From Edolisoma coerulescens (taxonomy: Eukaryota; Chordata; Aves; Passeriformes; Campephagidae), in the NCBI GenBank assembly GCA_013397115.1, contig VWZW01001369.1:744001-808000 (forward strand): a stretch of 64,000 nt of DNA. The letters run 5' to 3'. A program made the translations under genes and the position numbers. Each line of letters starts with the position of its first letter. Within the stretch, counting starts at the first letter, position 1. The notes under the pieces were generated by a model. The model made no database searches. It saw only the letters and a list, made by a program, of their open reading frames with translations, and had not been told where the DNA came from. Shown here piece after piece: positions 50,285 to 60,775 of the stretch.

Positions 50285-53200
50285 TTTATTAAAAATACAT
50301 ATCTTTTGTTTCACATAAAAAGAACCAACACTTAACACAATTTAAAGAAGTTGGACAGGAACTACTAGAAAAAATACAGGTTCCTGCAATCCCAGAGCAC
50401 CCAACCTTTGACTGCACAAGCTACAAATTAAAATCTTTCTGTTCAAGACCCCAAGTGCTTGTCCTGCATACAGCACTGCCCCAGAAAGGGCAGCTGGTCA
50501 GAGGCAGGGGTGCTAACTGCTCCCCCAGAGGCTGTTCCCTTGCAGACACACCTGCAGGATACATGTGTTCTCTCCAAATCCAGGGAGGCCTGTCACTCCT
50601 GGTGCTGGGCATGATGGCAACCTTAGCAAAAAAAAAGTTGGAGTGGCACTTGGCTCAAGTGTCACAGGTTGGCCATCTCTTTCTGCAACAAAGGAAATAC
50701 AGCATAGCACTTCCAGGTAATTTCACGTAGGATCCAGCAGAAACTTACATTAACAGCACTGATGAAAGAAAACCAGCCATGCTTCAGTGACAGAACAAGA
50801 TGCAACAGTCATTTTGCTAACTAAAACCTACGCTAGAATCCATCATCTTCTGGAGCCCCACTTTTCGTAACTCATTCATCTCTGACTTTTGGAAAGACAC
50901 AATTTTCAAAGCAACAAGTTATCAGCTTAGGCAGCAGCAAATACTAATTATAAGTTCTGTGCATAAAAATCAAAGTCAGAATACAAAAGAGCTGTCAGAG
51001 GCATCTGCTATTAAAGTGCACAGAAAACAACACTGGCTAAACTTATATTCTTGTAGAAAGCAACAGTTTGCCAGGCTGTCATTCTTGTTCTGGAGATGCT
51101 GAAAATTCAGCTCCTTTTTAAGTCACCAAGAGACATATTCATCATCTCTCAAAAATGATCAAAATGCTTTGCAAATTCAGGCTCAAAGAGCACATCAGAT
51201 GCTGACTGTAACATTTACTGGCCAACTCATAACTGAAGCAAGGCACAAAGAAGAGAAGACACCGAAGTGATGCAGAAGCAAGATGATGTTAAATCACAAA
51301 GCAGTGGCCCCTTTGCTTTGACCTACCAAAGCATTTAAGGATATGGGCAGCTAAACCAGCAACTGTGTTGGACAACCAGAGTAACAGTAAAGCAAAGCTC
51401 GGTTTTGAAGAAAAAAACCTGGCTTGCATGTCATTACACGTGTTCTAATCCCATGTAAGTCATGATCTGATTAAAAAAGATCCTTCACACTCTCATACCT
51501 TGTAAACTTAAGAGAGCATTAAACTCATGTGTAGGCCTTTAGAGGCATATCTCCTCACATATTCTTTATTGTCTACAGTGTTAATTCCTTAATACTGCTG
51601 CTTCATCAAGCACACTTAAAGGCCTGTCACTTTACTGACTATGCTGGGAATTATGATGGAGATCAGCTTTCTCCCTCAGTCCACTGAAGTCCGAGATCTA
51701 CCAGCTCAAACACAATCCTTCTTTACAATCCTTCTACTGTTATTTCACAGATTTTAACAGAACAAGATTTACTCAGCACAGTACTTGTTTCTATTTCTAA
51801 CATCCAGAGGAGGAAACTAAATAGTTTTCAGGACCTTGGATGAATTTTCAGAACTGGAATTAAAGAATTTTTTAGAAAAACTAATTTATTCTGGGATTAA
51901 TGAAATGCAAATAGCCACTAAGCTCCAGAATGTCACCAATCAAAACAACTTTCCTTGCTGGGATGACATCTTAAATATAAGATTTCAATTCACCAAAACC
52001 TGAGAGAATCAAATGCTTGCCTTAATTATAGTACTCTTCAACTCACTGTCATCAAATTTTCAAGTAATGTCAAAGCCCATATTGAAAAGCTTTGATCCTT
52101 AGGGCTCACCTGCTGCTCTGCATTTTGGAAGGAAAAAAATGATTTAAAGACATCCCAGGTTGGGAATTTACAATCCCTCCTCATCTTTGTACAGGTAGAA
52201 GGTGAAACTCACAAGTTACTCAAAATCTCATCTTATGGAAAATAGGAATAGGAAACTTTCTGCATTTATGAGGTGGCAGCAGGGGAAATAACTGGATTTT
52301 AAAATAGCTGAATTTGAAAGGTGTTGAAGAACAAGGCTGAAGAGTTTAAGTCTTAATCAGTAATGAAATAAGCTACAGCATGAAAAGTCCATCAACCATA
52401 AAGATCAACTCTGAAAAACACACAAGCTCATTGTATCTTGTATATACACTTAAAAAAAAAATCTAGATTAAAAAATCTCTCCCCAGGGTTGTAATTCCCT
52501 TTCCAGAGAGATGTTGTTATAGCTTGTATACAGTGTTTCAAAAAAACCTTTCATAGTCTTCAGAATTCTTTGATTTTCCTAATCCTTTTTGCAGTGACAT
52601 TTCTCTCCAGAACTGAACACTTTATATCCTTCTTGAAAATCTGTTTTTAAGAAGGCCTTCAAATAAAACATTCAATGTTCTAACCACAATTTTTAAATAC
52701 TAGTGTTTTTGTTTTAATCACAAAATAGATCTAGTGAATTTGCTAACTTAGTAAAAATCAGACTAGAAATAAAATTCACAAAAGATTTCTAGCCTCCAGT
52801 AATTCACAAAATGCTATTACAGCACAGAAAAACATTCTTAGTTAAATCAGTTTTATTCCTTCTGACAGCTACTTTGAAAATAAAGAGTAATTTGGCACTA
52901 ATTCTGTGCCAAACTTCTGATGTTACAGAAGTTCCTAAGCAGGTATCTGTGTGTACAGTGAAAAACAAAGAACAGTGCACAGAACTGAATTAGTCTGCCA
53001 AACACCCTTTTCAGACATCACATATTACAATATGTGTGTCTGGATGAACAAGAAACTCGGTGAATCCCCTACAGCCAGTTCCATTGCCTGCATCTGCACA
53101 ATACATGGGTGCAAGGGTTCTACAACAGGATCAGAATCTAGGAATAGCTTATCAAATTTCAAAGAGGTTCAAACCTGCTTTGACATCGGTAAGTAGAAGG

Positions 53201-53505
53201 ATGGACGCATACTGTTGTTAGTGTACGGTTCCAGCATTAGCAGCAACTTTGACTGTAGTGAGCTCAAAGTCAAAAAAATAAGAAAAATAAAAAAAAAGAA
53301 AGAGAAAAACAAAAAGGAAAGGTGTTCAGGAAGTAACAGATCAGAACAGCAACACACTTGCTGAACTTGGGCCTCCATGGCTTTGAGCCTTGGGAAACTT
53401 GACCTTACAAAGGATTATGCTCAGTGCAGGGCAGCACAGAAATCAAGCCTGCAATTTTCATGGCTTGAATAAGCACAAGAACTTGGCTTCCAAGGCTTTG
53501 TCTTC
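50285..53505 (-). other. Probable 3'UTR region of CLDN12
   Basis: This is the stretch downstream of the CLDN12 stop codon on the gene strand. AATAAA motifs (TTTATT on the plus strand) occur at 52852-52857, 51885-51890, 51565-51570 and 50285-50290, giving 3'UTRs of about 0.65 to 3.2 kb. Claudin-12 transcripts in mammals have a 3'UTR of a few kilobases, so one of the distal sites is plausible. No open frame here resembles a protein. Confidence 0.4.
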
Positions 53506-54243
53506 CTAAGATGAATGTGTCACAACAGGAATGTCAATTTCTACAGCAGAGAGGCGAGAACGTGCCGAGTACGGCTGAGAGGCATAGCTGTGCATGCTGG
53601 GGGTGTGGGAATACAAGGGCTGCCAGAAAGGAGAAGGGAGGCTTTTGCATGCACAGTACCACAGGAACAGCAGGATGGAAGTGAAAAACAGACCACCAGC
53701 ACTGGCAATGGCAATAAATACAGAGATGTCAAAGCTGAAGATGGGCTCATATTTTCTGTTCAGATAATTGTTATAAAAAATGACCCAGATGGATGGAGTG
53801 AGACAAATGGCACAGGCAAGCAGGAACAAGAGGCCGGCCACGAGATGGCAGCCTGCACTGTTTACCAGGCACTTGGCCAGTTTGACATTTGGTACGCTCG
53901 ACACAAAGGCTGTGTTACACATGCCAATCATGCAGAGGAACAGAGCTGAGACAGCAGTAAACATACTCAGAGGAAGGGCAAACTGAAGAACACGCAAATC
54001 CAGCTGATCGACAGCCGTGTACCACTGTGGGTCATAGATCACACAGTCTCTGCTCCCATCAAAGCGCGCGCACTTAATCCAGAGTCCAGTGTAAACCGTC
54101 ACATTCCTCTCATTCTTGTTGTATGTGTACAGTCTCATCTGCCTCCAGTTTGGAAGCAGAACTGCTGCAAGGAGTCCAGCTACTGAGGCTGTTCCACTGA
54201 GGAAGGCCAGTACGGTCGCTGCATGAACATCCCGGCAGCCCAT
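53506..54243 (-). CDS. CLDN12: Claudin-12, single coding exon, 245 aa
   Basis: The ATG (54243-54241) opens MGCRDVHAATVLAFLSGTAS and runs to TAG at 53508-53506. It encodes a four-transmembrane claudin: TM1 about 10-30, TM2 about 88-112, TM3 after SAGCHLVAG, and TM4 in the ISVFIAIASAGGLFFTS stretch. The first extracellular loop keeps the signature W33, G53-L54-W55, C58 and C67, and has a sequon at N47. Near-identical blocks to mammalian CLDN12 include SVDQLDLRVLQFALPLSM-type sequence (here AVDQLDL...), SLPSPFWQPLYSH and SAVEIDIPVV. Length is 245 against 244 in human. It ends THSS and so lacks the PDZ-binding YV of classical claudins, as claudin-12 does. It acts in epithelial membranes, with reported roles in paracellular calcium permeability. 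An acceptor (AG at 54267-54266) puts 21 noncoding bases before the ATG. Confidence 0.97.
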   Translation of the reverse strand: MGCRDVHAATVLAFLSGTASVAGLLAAVLLPNWRQMRLYTYNKNERNVTVYTGLWIKCARFDGSRDCVIYDPQWYTAVDQLDLRVLQFALPLSMFTAVSALFLCMIGMCNTAFVSSVPNVKLAKCLVNSAGCHLVAGLLFLLACAICLTPSIWVIFYNNYLNRKYEPIFSFDISVFIAIASAGGLFFTSILLFLWYCACKSLPSPFWQPLYSHTPSMHSYASQPYSARSRLSAVEIDIPVVTHSS

Positions 54244-54265
54244 ATTTGCCCACAGAAGTTGTTTC

Positions 54266-57200
54266 CTGCAATTAAGAAGAAAAATGTAGAAAAAAATCAC
54301 GGACACAGGACTAACCACAGTGGATTTGTGCCAGGTTAATAAACGTGTATGACAGCCGGTAGGCACCAACTCTCTGGCACCTTCTTTGTCTGACACACTT
54401 AAGACAGTGGTAACATTACCACGTTCACGGCTTTAATGAAACGTCAGATTATTTCACAGCCTGTTATGACTTCTCAGCTGACAGACTGCTAAAGTTGCTG
54501 TGTTCAAGATGAAAAAGTAAGTGTGAGTCTACACAGCCTTTCTCCCAGTGTCACTGCATGGACTTTGTTACAGAGCCCAGGTGAAGAAGGTGAATCACTG
54601 AGTGAGCATGATTTAAGTTCCCCTGTCCTCAACTGGCAGCTCCTTGTCTTTAGCCCAGATACAATATCAGAGTGCCTGCTCAGTCCTACCATACTGCTGC
54701 ATGAGTAAAAGGGAGTTGCTTAAAATCTGCATCATTAGACTGGCAAGGAATGCATATGTAGGCAGTTATACACATTTTATATAGGCCAAACTGTTGATGA
54801 GAGCTGCGAGATAGTGGCGGAGGCTCTGTTGAGTAATTTACTATGAATTTTTCAACAGCAACTAACAGTTCTTCCACGCTACTCCTGCCTTTCAGAATCA
54901 ACTGTCCAAGCACACAAACAATTACAGAAAGTAGATGGCTTTTCAGCTTTCACATTTTCCACTTCAGAGCAAGTGTTAAAGAATACTGCTTCCTTTTCAA
55001 TATAACCACTGTCTGCATACCTGCTATAGGCTCTTGCCTGCAGAGATGCTGAGAAACAGTCTCAATGACAGGTCTTTAAAATACAAACAACTAAAAAAAA
55101 AAAAAGTCTCAATTCAAATCATCCCTTCTCTGCATGCTCAAGATACTTTAAAGCAGCTTAATACATAATAGGCACTGAGCATTCACCCCAGAGTGTAACT
55201 GAAGCTGGACACTAAGAATTATAGTACCTAAAAAGGAACAGATACTTTGCAAATTTTTACTGAGCGCCATTCAGTTATAACTCCTCCTGAAATTTCTTCC
55301 AAATCATTATACTGCAATGTGCATATTTGTCTAAAGTCATAAGCCAATTCCGTAAGTACCAGAAGTTCTACTTAAGGCATATATAAGTAACTGAGTATCT
55401 GTATCACAGAAAGGTTACAGCCATAGTTGCAAACAAAAAGGCAACTGGATCTGATCCCTCACTCTCTTTTTGTATCTGCAAACATCCAATGACCAGGGAG
55501 CTCCAGTTTTCAGATTAGGAATTCCCTTGTATACTGGAAAAACACTAAAAGCATTATCAAGCCATACAGCTAGCTAGCATTCTATTGATTTATAGACAAA
55601 TAAATGAAGCCAAATTTGTTTCCTAAGAAACCATTAGGCAATTATTTTATGCCATCTAACCCTGAAGAATTGCAGTGGAATGTAGGCACCATTTAAGTGC
55701 TGGAATGTGGGCACTATTAAGTGCTGATCACAGTCTTCTGAAGAAGCACTCTGGAAAGAAATAATGACAACCACATTTATGCTAAAAGCTACCTTATTTG
55801 TAAAAAGATGGCATTATATTGTTGCTAAGGACAGCTGCATGTGGGCAAGCTATTTTTCTCATGGCAGTAAACTTTTCAGATGGTGGGTCATTAACAAAAT
55901 ACCCCCTGGGTAGGGGGACCAGAGAAGTATTTCCATCATGATTGTTTTAATAATATGATGCTTAACCCTAGCTTTGGAAAGGTCAACACAATCAACTTGC
56001 AAGAAAGTGGAACTATAACAAATGAACTTGAGAGGTAAATCTAATATAGCATCAAATTCTGTTCTTGTCAAGTTTGATGCTTTTGATCTTCCATAAAGAG
56101 CTTGCCTTTACCTGGATAAAACTTCCATACAGACAGGGCATACTCCAATACAGAGCTATATGAGAACCAGCTGGAAAAAACACATGACTGACCATTTTCA
56201 GAAACCTGCTGTTTCTGAAAATTCATTTGCAGTAGTAGATTACTGCAAATAGGCAAGTTATCCACGATCCCTTCCATCAGGGGAGACCCTATCCTATCTT
56301 GCAAATACTGCTGGCTTTATGACTGTAATTATAGCTTCAGATCCCTGATGAAGACAGTAACAAAACAGGTATTGTCTCAATTAAGATGGCTCCAGTGTAC
56401 TTACCAGCAGTGTCCTCAAACCAAGAGAAACCTTAGGAACTTCTCTAAGTAGGAAAAAAGGTGTTACTGGATCTAAGAAACAGAACAAAGAAAGAAGAGT
56501 CAACATCACATTTGTTCCATGCAATTTCAGCAACAGCATTTACATTGCAATTCAGGAATTAGGAATATCAGATATGTTTGCATTAGGCCAACTCCATCAC
56601 CTTCTACAATTTCCTCTTATCTAAAAAACAAAAGTCAAACTACTCTCTTTTTTCTTTCTTCAATTTTTTTCTTCAGAGCTTGTTCTCTATTTATCTCAAC
56701 AGATAGGAAGGGTACAAAAAACTGCCTTTCTTATGGGTGTTCCAAGGCACAGTTTGCATTCTGAATTTTATGTTTCTAGCAAAAAATCTGTAAGAAGTCA
56801 TACAGAATGATTGTTTCAGATGTTAGCTTCAAGGCTGTACCTAAACAGCAATGAGGAAAGGGTGCAGTGATTATTTAATGTCAGAAAACAAAGCCCAGGC
56901 TCTAAATTGTTTATATCGTTGTTGTTCTCTATTCCTTCCTGCCTTCTATACGAAGGTTTCAAGGAAATGGGAGAAAGACAGGAAACACTGGTAATGCTTT
57001 TTCAGTGGCTGTCCACCTTTTCCAGAGGAAGAGAAAAGATCCTCTTGTGGATTTTCTACACCTACATCTAAGTCCCAAGATCAACTCTGCAGATCATAAT
57101 AGGTAAATCACTTTACTATCAGACCTCCCAGTATGTCAGTATGCGACTGTTAAAAGCTACAACCTAAAGGGGAGTTTGTCGGGCTAACATGTACAAAGAC

Positions 57201-58782
57201 AGTTTATTCTAAACTACTCATATCAAACCCTGAAATATTATAAATGATAAATATATATATATTCACATATGAATAGGCTCCATCACCTACAACAACATCA
57301 AAGAAATTCTTCTATCAAACCATCTAGGCAAGAAAGAGACCTTACAACACAGTCACGAACCCTGATTTTTTCACTAAATGAGAAACAGGGCTTCAGATTT
57401 GGAAACTCGTTAATATGAATGCTACTGCATATAAGACACAGAAACACAGATGCACGCTTGGAGCAGCAGCTTTTGTTCACTAACATTATTGACTAATTTT
57501 CAAGCTTTCTGTGCACTTTGCAGCCGAAGCCAAGGTAAACACACAGACTTCCCTCTGCAGGTTCACACCCATGAACAACTACAACATAATTAAGTAGAAA
57601 ATTAGTACAGGCAAACAAAGCTGTCCAAGGGAGCTGTGCCCAGCCCAGGAGCCCCTCCCACTAAATGATGAAATCTGTGTTGTAATAAACAGATACAGAG
57701 CAGCTATGGAATATTCTACAATATCCAACTCATTTCTGCAGATATGGAGTTTCTTTTGGTTTTCTCTTTCTCCCTTTAGCCCATCTGATTTCATTATCTG
57801 TCCCTGGTGGCGTTGAACAACTAGGGACCTCAGCCACTTCTGAAATAGTTGTCCAAGGGAAGAAAGCACACTTTGACCAGATAAAACCCCACCTTGCCTT
57901 AGATTCTTGGCTTCAGCTTCTTCCATCCCAAGGATTTTACAGCTGTACTGTGGAAGGCTCTTATATCTGATCCACAGAAGTTACCAGTCCTAATAACACT
58001 TCAGGGACAGGTTCTACCTCCTATTCTAAAGATCCATGTGGCCGTAACAAGAGACGATGGCTGAAGCTGGTTAAAAATTGCTAAATCATTAACAGCCCAC
58101 AAGATAAAAAAATGAAACAAAGATAAAAAAAGACAATTATTATAGACATAATTCAGAAATGAGTAAAACCAGCTCTGTTCCCTTGCATGGCCTTGAGAAG
58201 GCCACGGTCTGGGAACCATCACTGTTTTGTAAAGCGCTGTAGGAGAGAGACCACAGTATAATTTATCAACACAATTTATAAGTAAACGGATTATCTAACT
58301 ATCCACAACAGCATTAGCAGTTTAAAATTTGTTACGAGTTTTGGGTAACTGGCCACCAGAAACTGAAGGCCTAAAGCTCTCCAGTTTCGAGGGACTGGTT
58401 CAGAACCAGTGCCACCACTCTTTTTTTAATTAAATTCTGGGAATCAATCATGCAGTTTCACGTTCTACAAAACTCCTTTTAAAATTAAATCTAGGTGTAC
58501 CGGGTCAGAATTAACGATCCTAGCTAACGGTTACGACTTCCAAGAAAAACTTGGAGCACGGGTAATTATTTTACCGACTGAATCGGAAAGAGCAGCTGAC
58601 GCACGGAGAGAACACAACAGCGTTCCCCCGGGGAGCACCACCGACCCCCGCCCGCGACAGCGCTCGGAGCCTGCCGCACCGCGATCCCGGACTCGCGGGG
58701 GGAACCGGGAGGTGCCGCAGAGACGGGCGGAGCGCCGTGCCGGGGCCGTGCCGGGGCCGTGCCCACCCCGCTGGCCGCTCAC
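54266..58782 (-). other. CLDN12 5' intron
   Basis: This probable intron joins the noncoding first exon (donor G|GTGAGC at 58782) to the coding exon (acceptor 'cttcttaattgcag', ending 54266). An additional noncoding exon cannot be excluded. No mobile element or other gene was recognised. Confidence 0.55.
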
Positions 58783-58950
58783 CTTGCTGCGGCGCAGAGG
58801 AGGCGCCANGGGGCGGAGCGGCGGCGCCGGCGCAGTGCGGGCCCGGCCCCGCGCACCACAACTCCCGGCGGCCCCCGCCCGCTCGGGGCTCTCCGGCTTA
58901 AAGCGGGAGCGTGGAGAGCTCCGCCGCCCCTAGCCGAAAACGCCGGTGCT
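58560..58950. promoter_or_regulatory. CpG-island promoter of CLDN12
   Basis: This GC-rich, CpG-dense block lies upstream of the CLDN12 coding exon, with GC boxes (GGGGCGGAG near 58810). A sequence close to the ZNF143/THAP11 motif (ACCACAACTCCCGGC, about 58856-58870) suggests a housekeeping-type promoter. One base is ambiguous (58809). On the plus side, a donor CG|GTAAGC at 58967-58968 hints at divergent transcription. Confidence 0.7.
58783..58870 (-). other. CLDN12: Probable noncoding first exon of CLDN12
   Basis: The 3' boundary is set by a consensus donor, GCAGCAAG|GTGAGCGG (last exonic base 58783). The 5' end (transcription start) is not visible in sequence and is placed approximately within the CpG island. 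No in-frame ATG is needed because translation starts in the next exon. It contains the ambiguous base at 58809. Confidence 0.5.
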
Positions 58951-59184
58951 CTAAAGCACATTGCTCGGTAAGCCACCTGGCCGCAGGCCACAGGAACCTG
59001 ACTACGGCATGCAGCTACGGCCCACGGCGGACAGCTTCAGTCAAGCCATGCTGGCTCGTTCCAAACATACCCCCACTCCCCCCTTTATGTGTGAGGTTAA
59101 GAACGGTGTTCGCAAAGTCTAGAAAAAAAATGTTATTTTCAGCTATGAAATGGCCTGCAGAAAAGGAGACTCAGGGGTGATGCT

Positions 59185-59482
59185 ATCACTCTAGGACTCC
59201 GTGAAAGGAGGTTGTAGCCAGGTGGGGATCAGTCTCTTCCTCCAGGCAACCAGCGACAGGATGAGAGGACATGGCCTCAGTCTGTGCCAGGGCAGATTCA
59301 GACTGGACATCATGAGGAATTTCTTCACAGAAAGGGTAATGGGCTGCCCACGGAGGTGGAGGGTAGAGGTGTTTAATGAAAGAGTGGAAGTGGCACTGAA
59401 TGCCATGGGGTGGTTGACAAGGTGGTGTTTGGCTGGACTCAATCTCACAGGTCTTTCCCAACCTGATTCTGTGATTCTGTAA
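59185..59482 (+). mobile_element. CR1 LINE 3' fragment
   Basis: This 300-base match covers the CR1 3' end in order: 'gaaaggaggttgtagccagg', 'ggcaaccagcgacaggatg', 'ttcttcacagaaagggt', 'gggctgccca..gaggtgg', 'ttgacaaggtggtgtt' and a terminal ATTCTGTGATTCTGT. It retains part of the reverse-transcriptase C terminus only as degenerate frames. It sits between the CLDN12 promoter and the GTPBP10 3' end, opposite to both genes. Confidence 0.92.
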
Positions 59483-60554
59483 AATGGGAGTTATCAAAAA
59501 TTATTGACAGCCTATTCTTAGCTTTAGTGAAAACGTTTTAGCCCCAGCACAGTAAAATTAGAGGAAAATCACAATAAGAACCAATACCAATGGTAAAAGA
59601 AATGCATGATGAGAAACCCTATCTTTCTTCCCAGTGACTGTTCTAACAAAATTTAAAGAAGCAGGGTGTAATACACATATTACAAAACAAAACTAGACCA
59701 AACTTCGATGTATCCAGTCTTATTTTGCTTTACAATCAATTTAATAGTTTTGAAATAGAAAACACCCTGACAATAAAGGACTTCTAATTTTTTTTTCAAA
59801 GTAAAATATAAGTGTGCCTTGTAATACAAAATCTAGAACACTAAATATTCCCCAAAATTTACAGCTCTGTTGAGAAGCAGCCATTTCCTTCACCAAATGT
59901 AACATAAACCCAACAACTCCATAAAAAGAGGGAATCAATCACAAATTAAGCATGGGAATTTGGAACCAAGATTTATACAACTAAGATGAATACAGTAGGC
60001 ACCAGCAGGTGCCACAAACACCTCCAACATTACAAATCAGTCTTGCTTTTTGTGCTCCTACAAGTCACTTCCTCACAGCCACTTATATGTGTTTTCCTTT
60101 AAATCCTTAAAACCAACAAAAACCCTACAATCCAATGCCTGTCACAATAGCAGAACTGGTTCATGTTAGAAGCCCCAGATCCTGGAAAATTCTTCCATCA
60201 GAAACTTCCCTTGGTTCTTCTGATGCCCACGGCAGATGGAGAGTCCTTGAACTTGCTCCTTTGTGCAAGTTATATTCCCTGCATTCCTCTCATTTGGCAA
60301 AACATATTCCAGGGACCATCAGTTGTTAAGCAGTGCTTTGAGTTGCACATACTTTGGTCTTTACTCTGTTGAGCTTTGTAGCCAATGTAAATAAAAAAAA
60401 ACTTGCCCTTTTCCCCACTGTGCCCTACCCAAGTGCCTAAACAAATGGACGGAAGCAATGATGGAAGAGGGAACAATTAAATTAAAGGTCTGCACAACAA
60501 GGGCTTCATGTACATAGTAAAAATATTCAAATGTGTTGGATCCATCCAGGAGTG
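59483..60554 (-). other. Probable 3'UTR and downstream flank of GTPBP10
   Basis: This is the sequence downstream of the GTPBP10 stop on the gene strand. No AATAAA was found before the CR1 copy. An ATTAAA variant occurs near 59738-59743 and would give a 3'UTR of about 0.8 kb. No other gene is supported. Confidence 0.35.
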
Positions 60555-60775
60555 CTAGCTTCTATTAATTTGTTCTTCTTTGGAAGTTTGCAAAAGTAGG
60601 AGTTTCTTTTTCCGATATTCTTCATTCACCTGCTCTGCTTGCTCATCTATGGATTTTCTTATACATGTTTTGAGTTCCTCAATTCCTTCTCCAGTATACG
60701 TAGATATAGGAATTACCTCTCTGAATTCAAGAGTATTTGCTGGAATAATTTCTTCCTCTACTAAGTGTAAGAAGT
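60555..60775 (-). CDS. GTPBP10: GTPBP10 last coding exon
   Basis: The acceptor 'caatttttcag' is followed by (D)FLHLVEEEIIPANTLEFRE, then VIPISTYTGEGIEELKTCIR and KSIDEQAEQVNEEYRKKKLL, ending ...EEQINRS and TAG at 60557-60555. It contains the G5 region (S-T in place of the usual S-A) and a terminal basic/acidic helix. Confidence 0.93.

Noticed and set aside
54244..54396. Upstream in-frame extension of CLDN12 by 51 codons
   Set aside because: It crosses a clear acceptor (AG at 54267-54266) and is intronic. The family start MGCRDVHAATVL is at 54243.
59201..59482. 93-codon plus-strand frame
   Set aside because: It is the degenerate 3' part of a CR1 copy and not a host gene.
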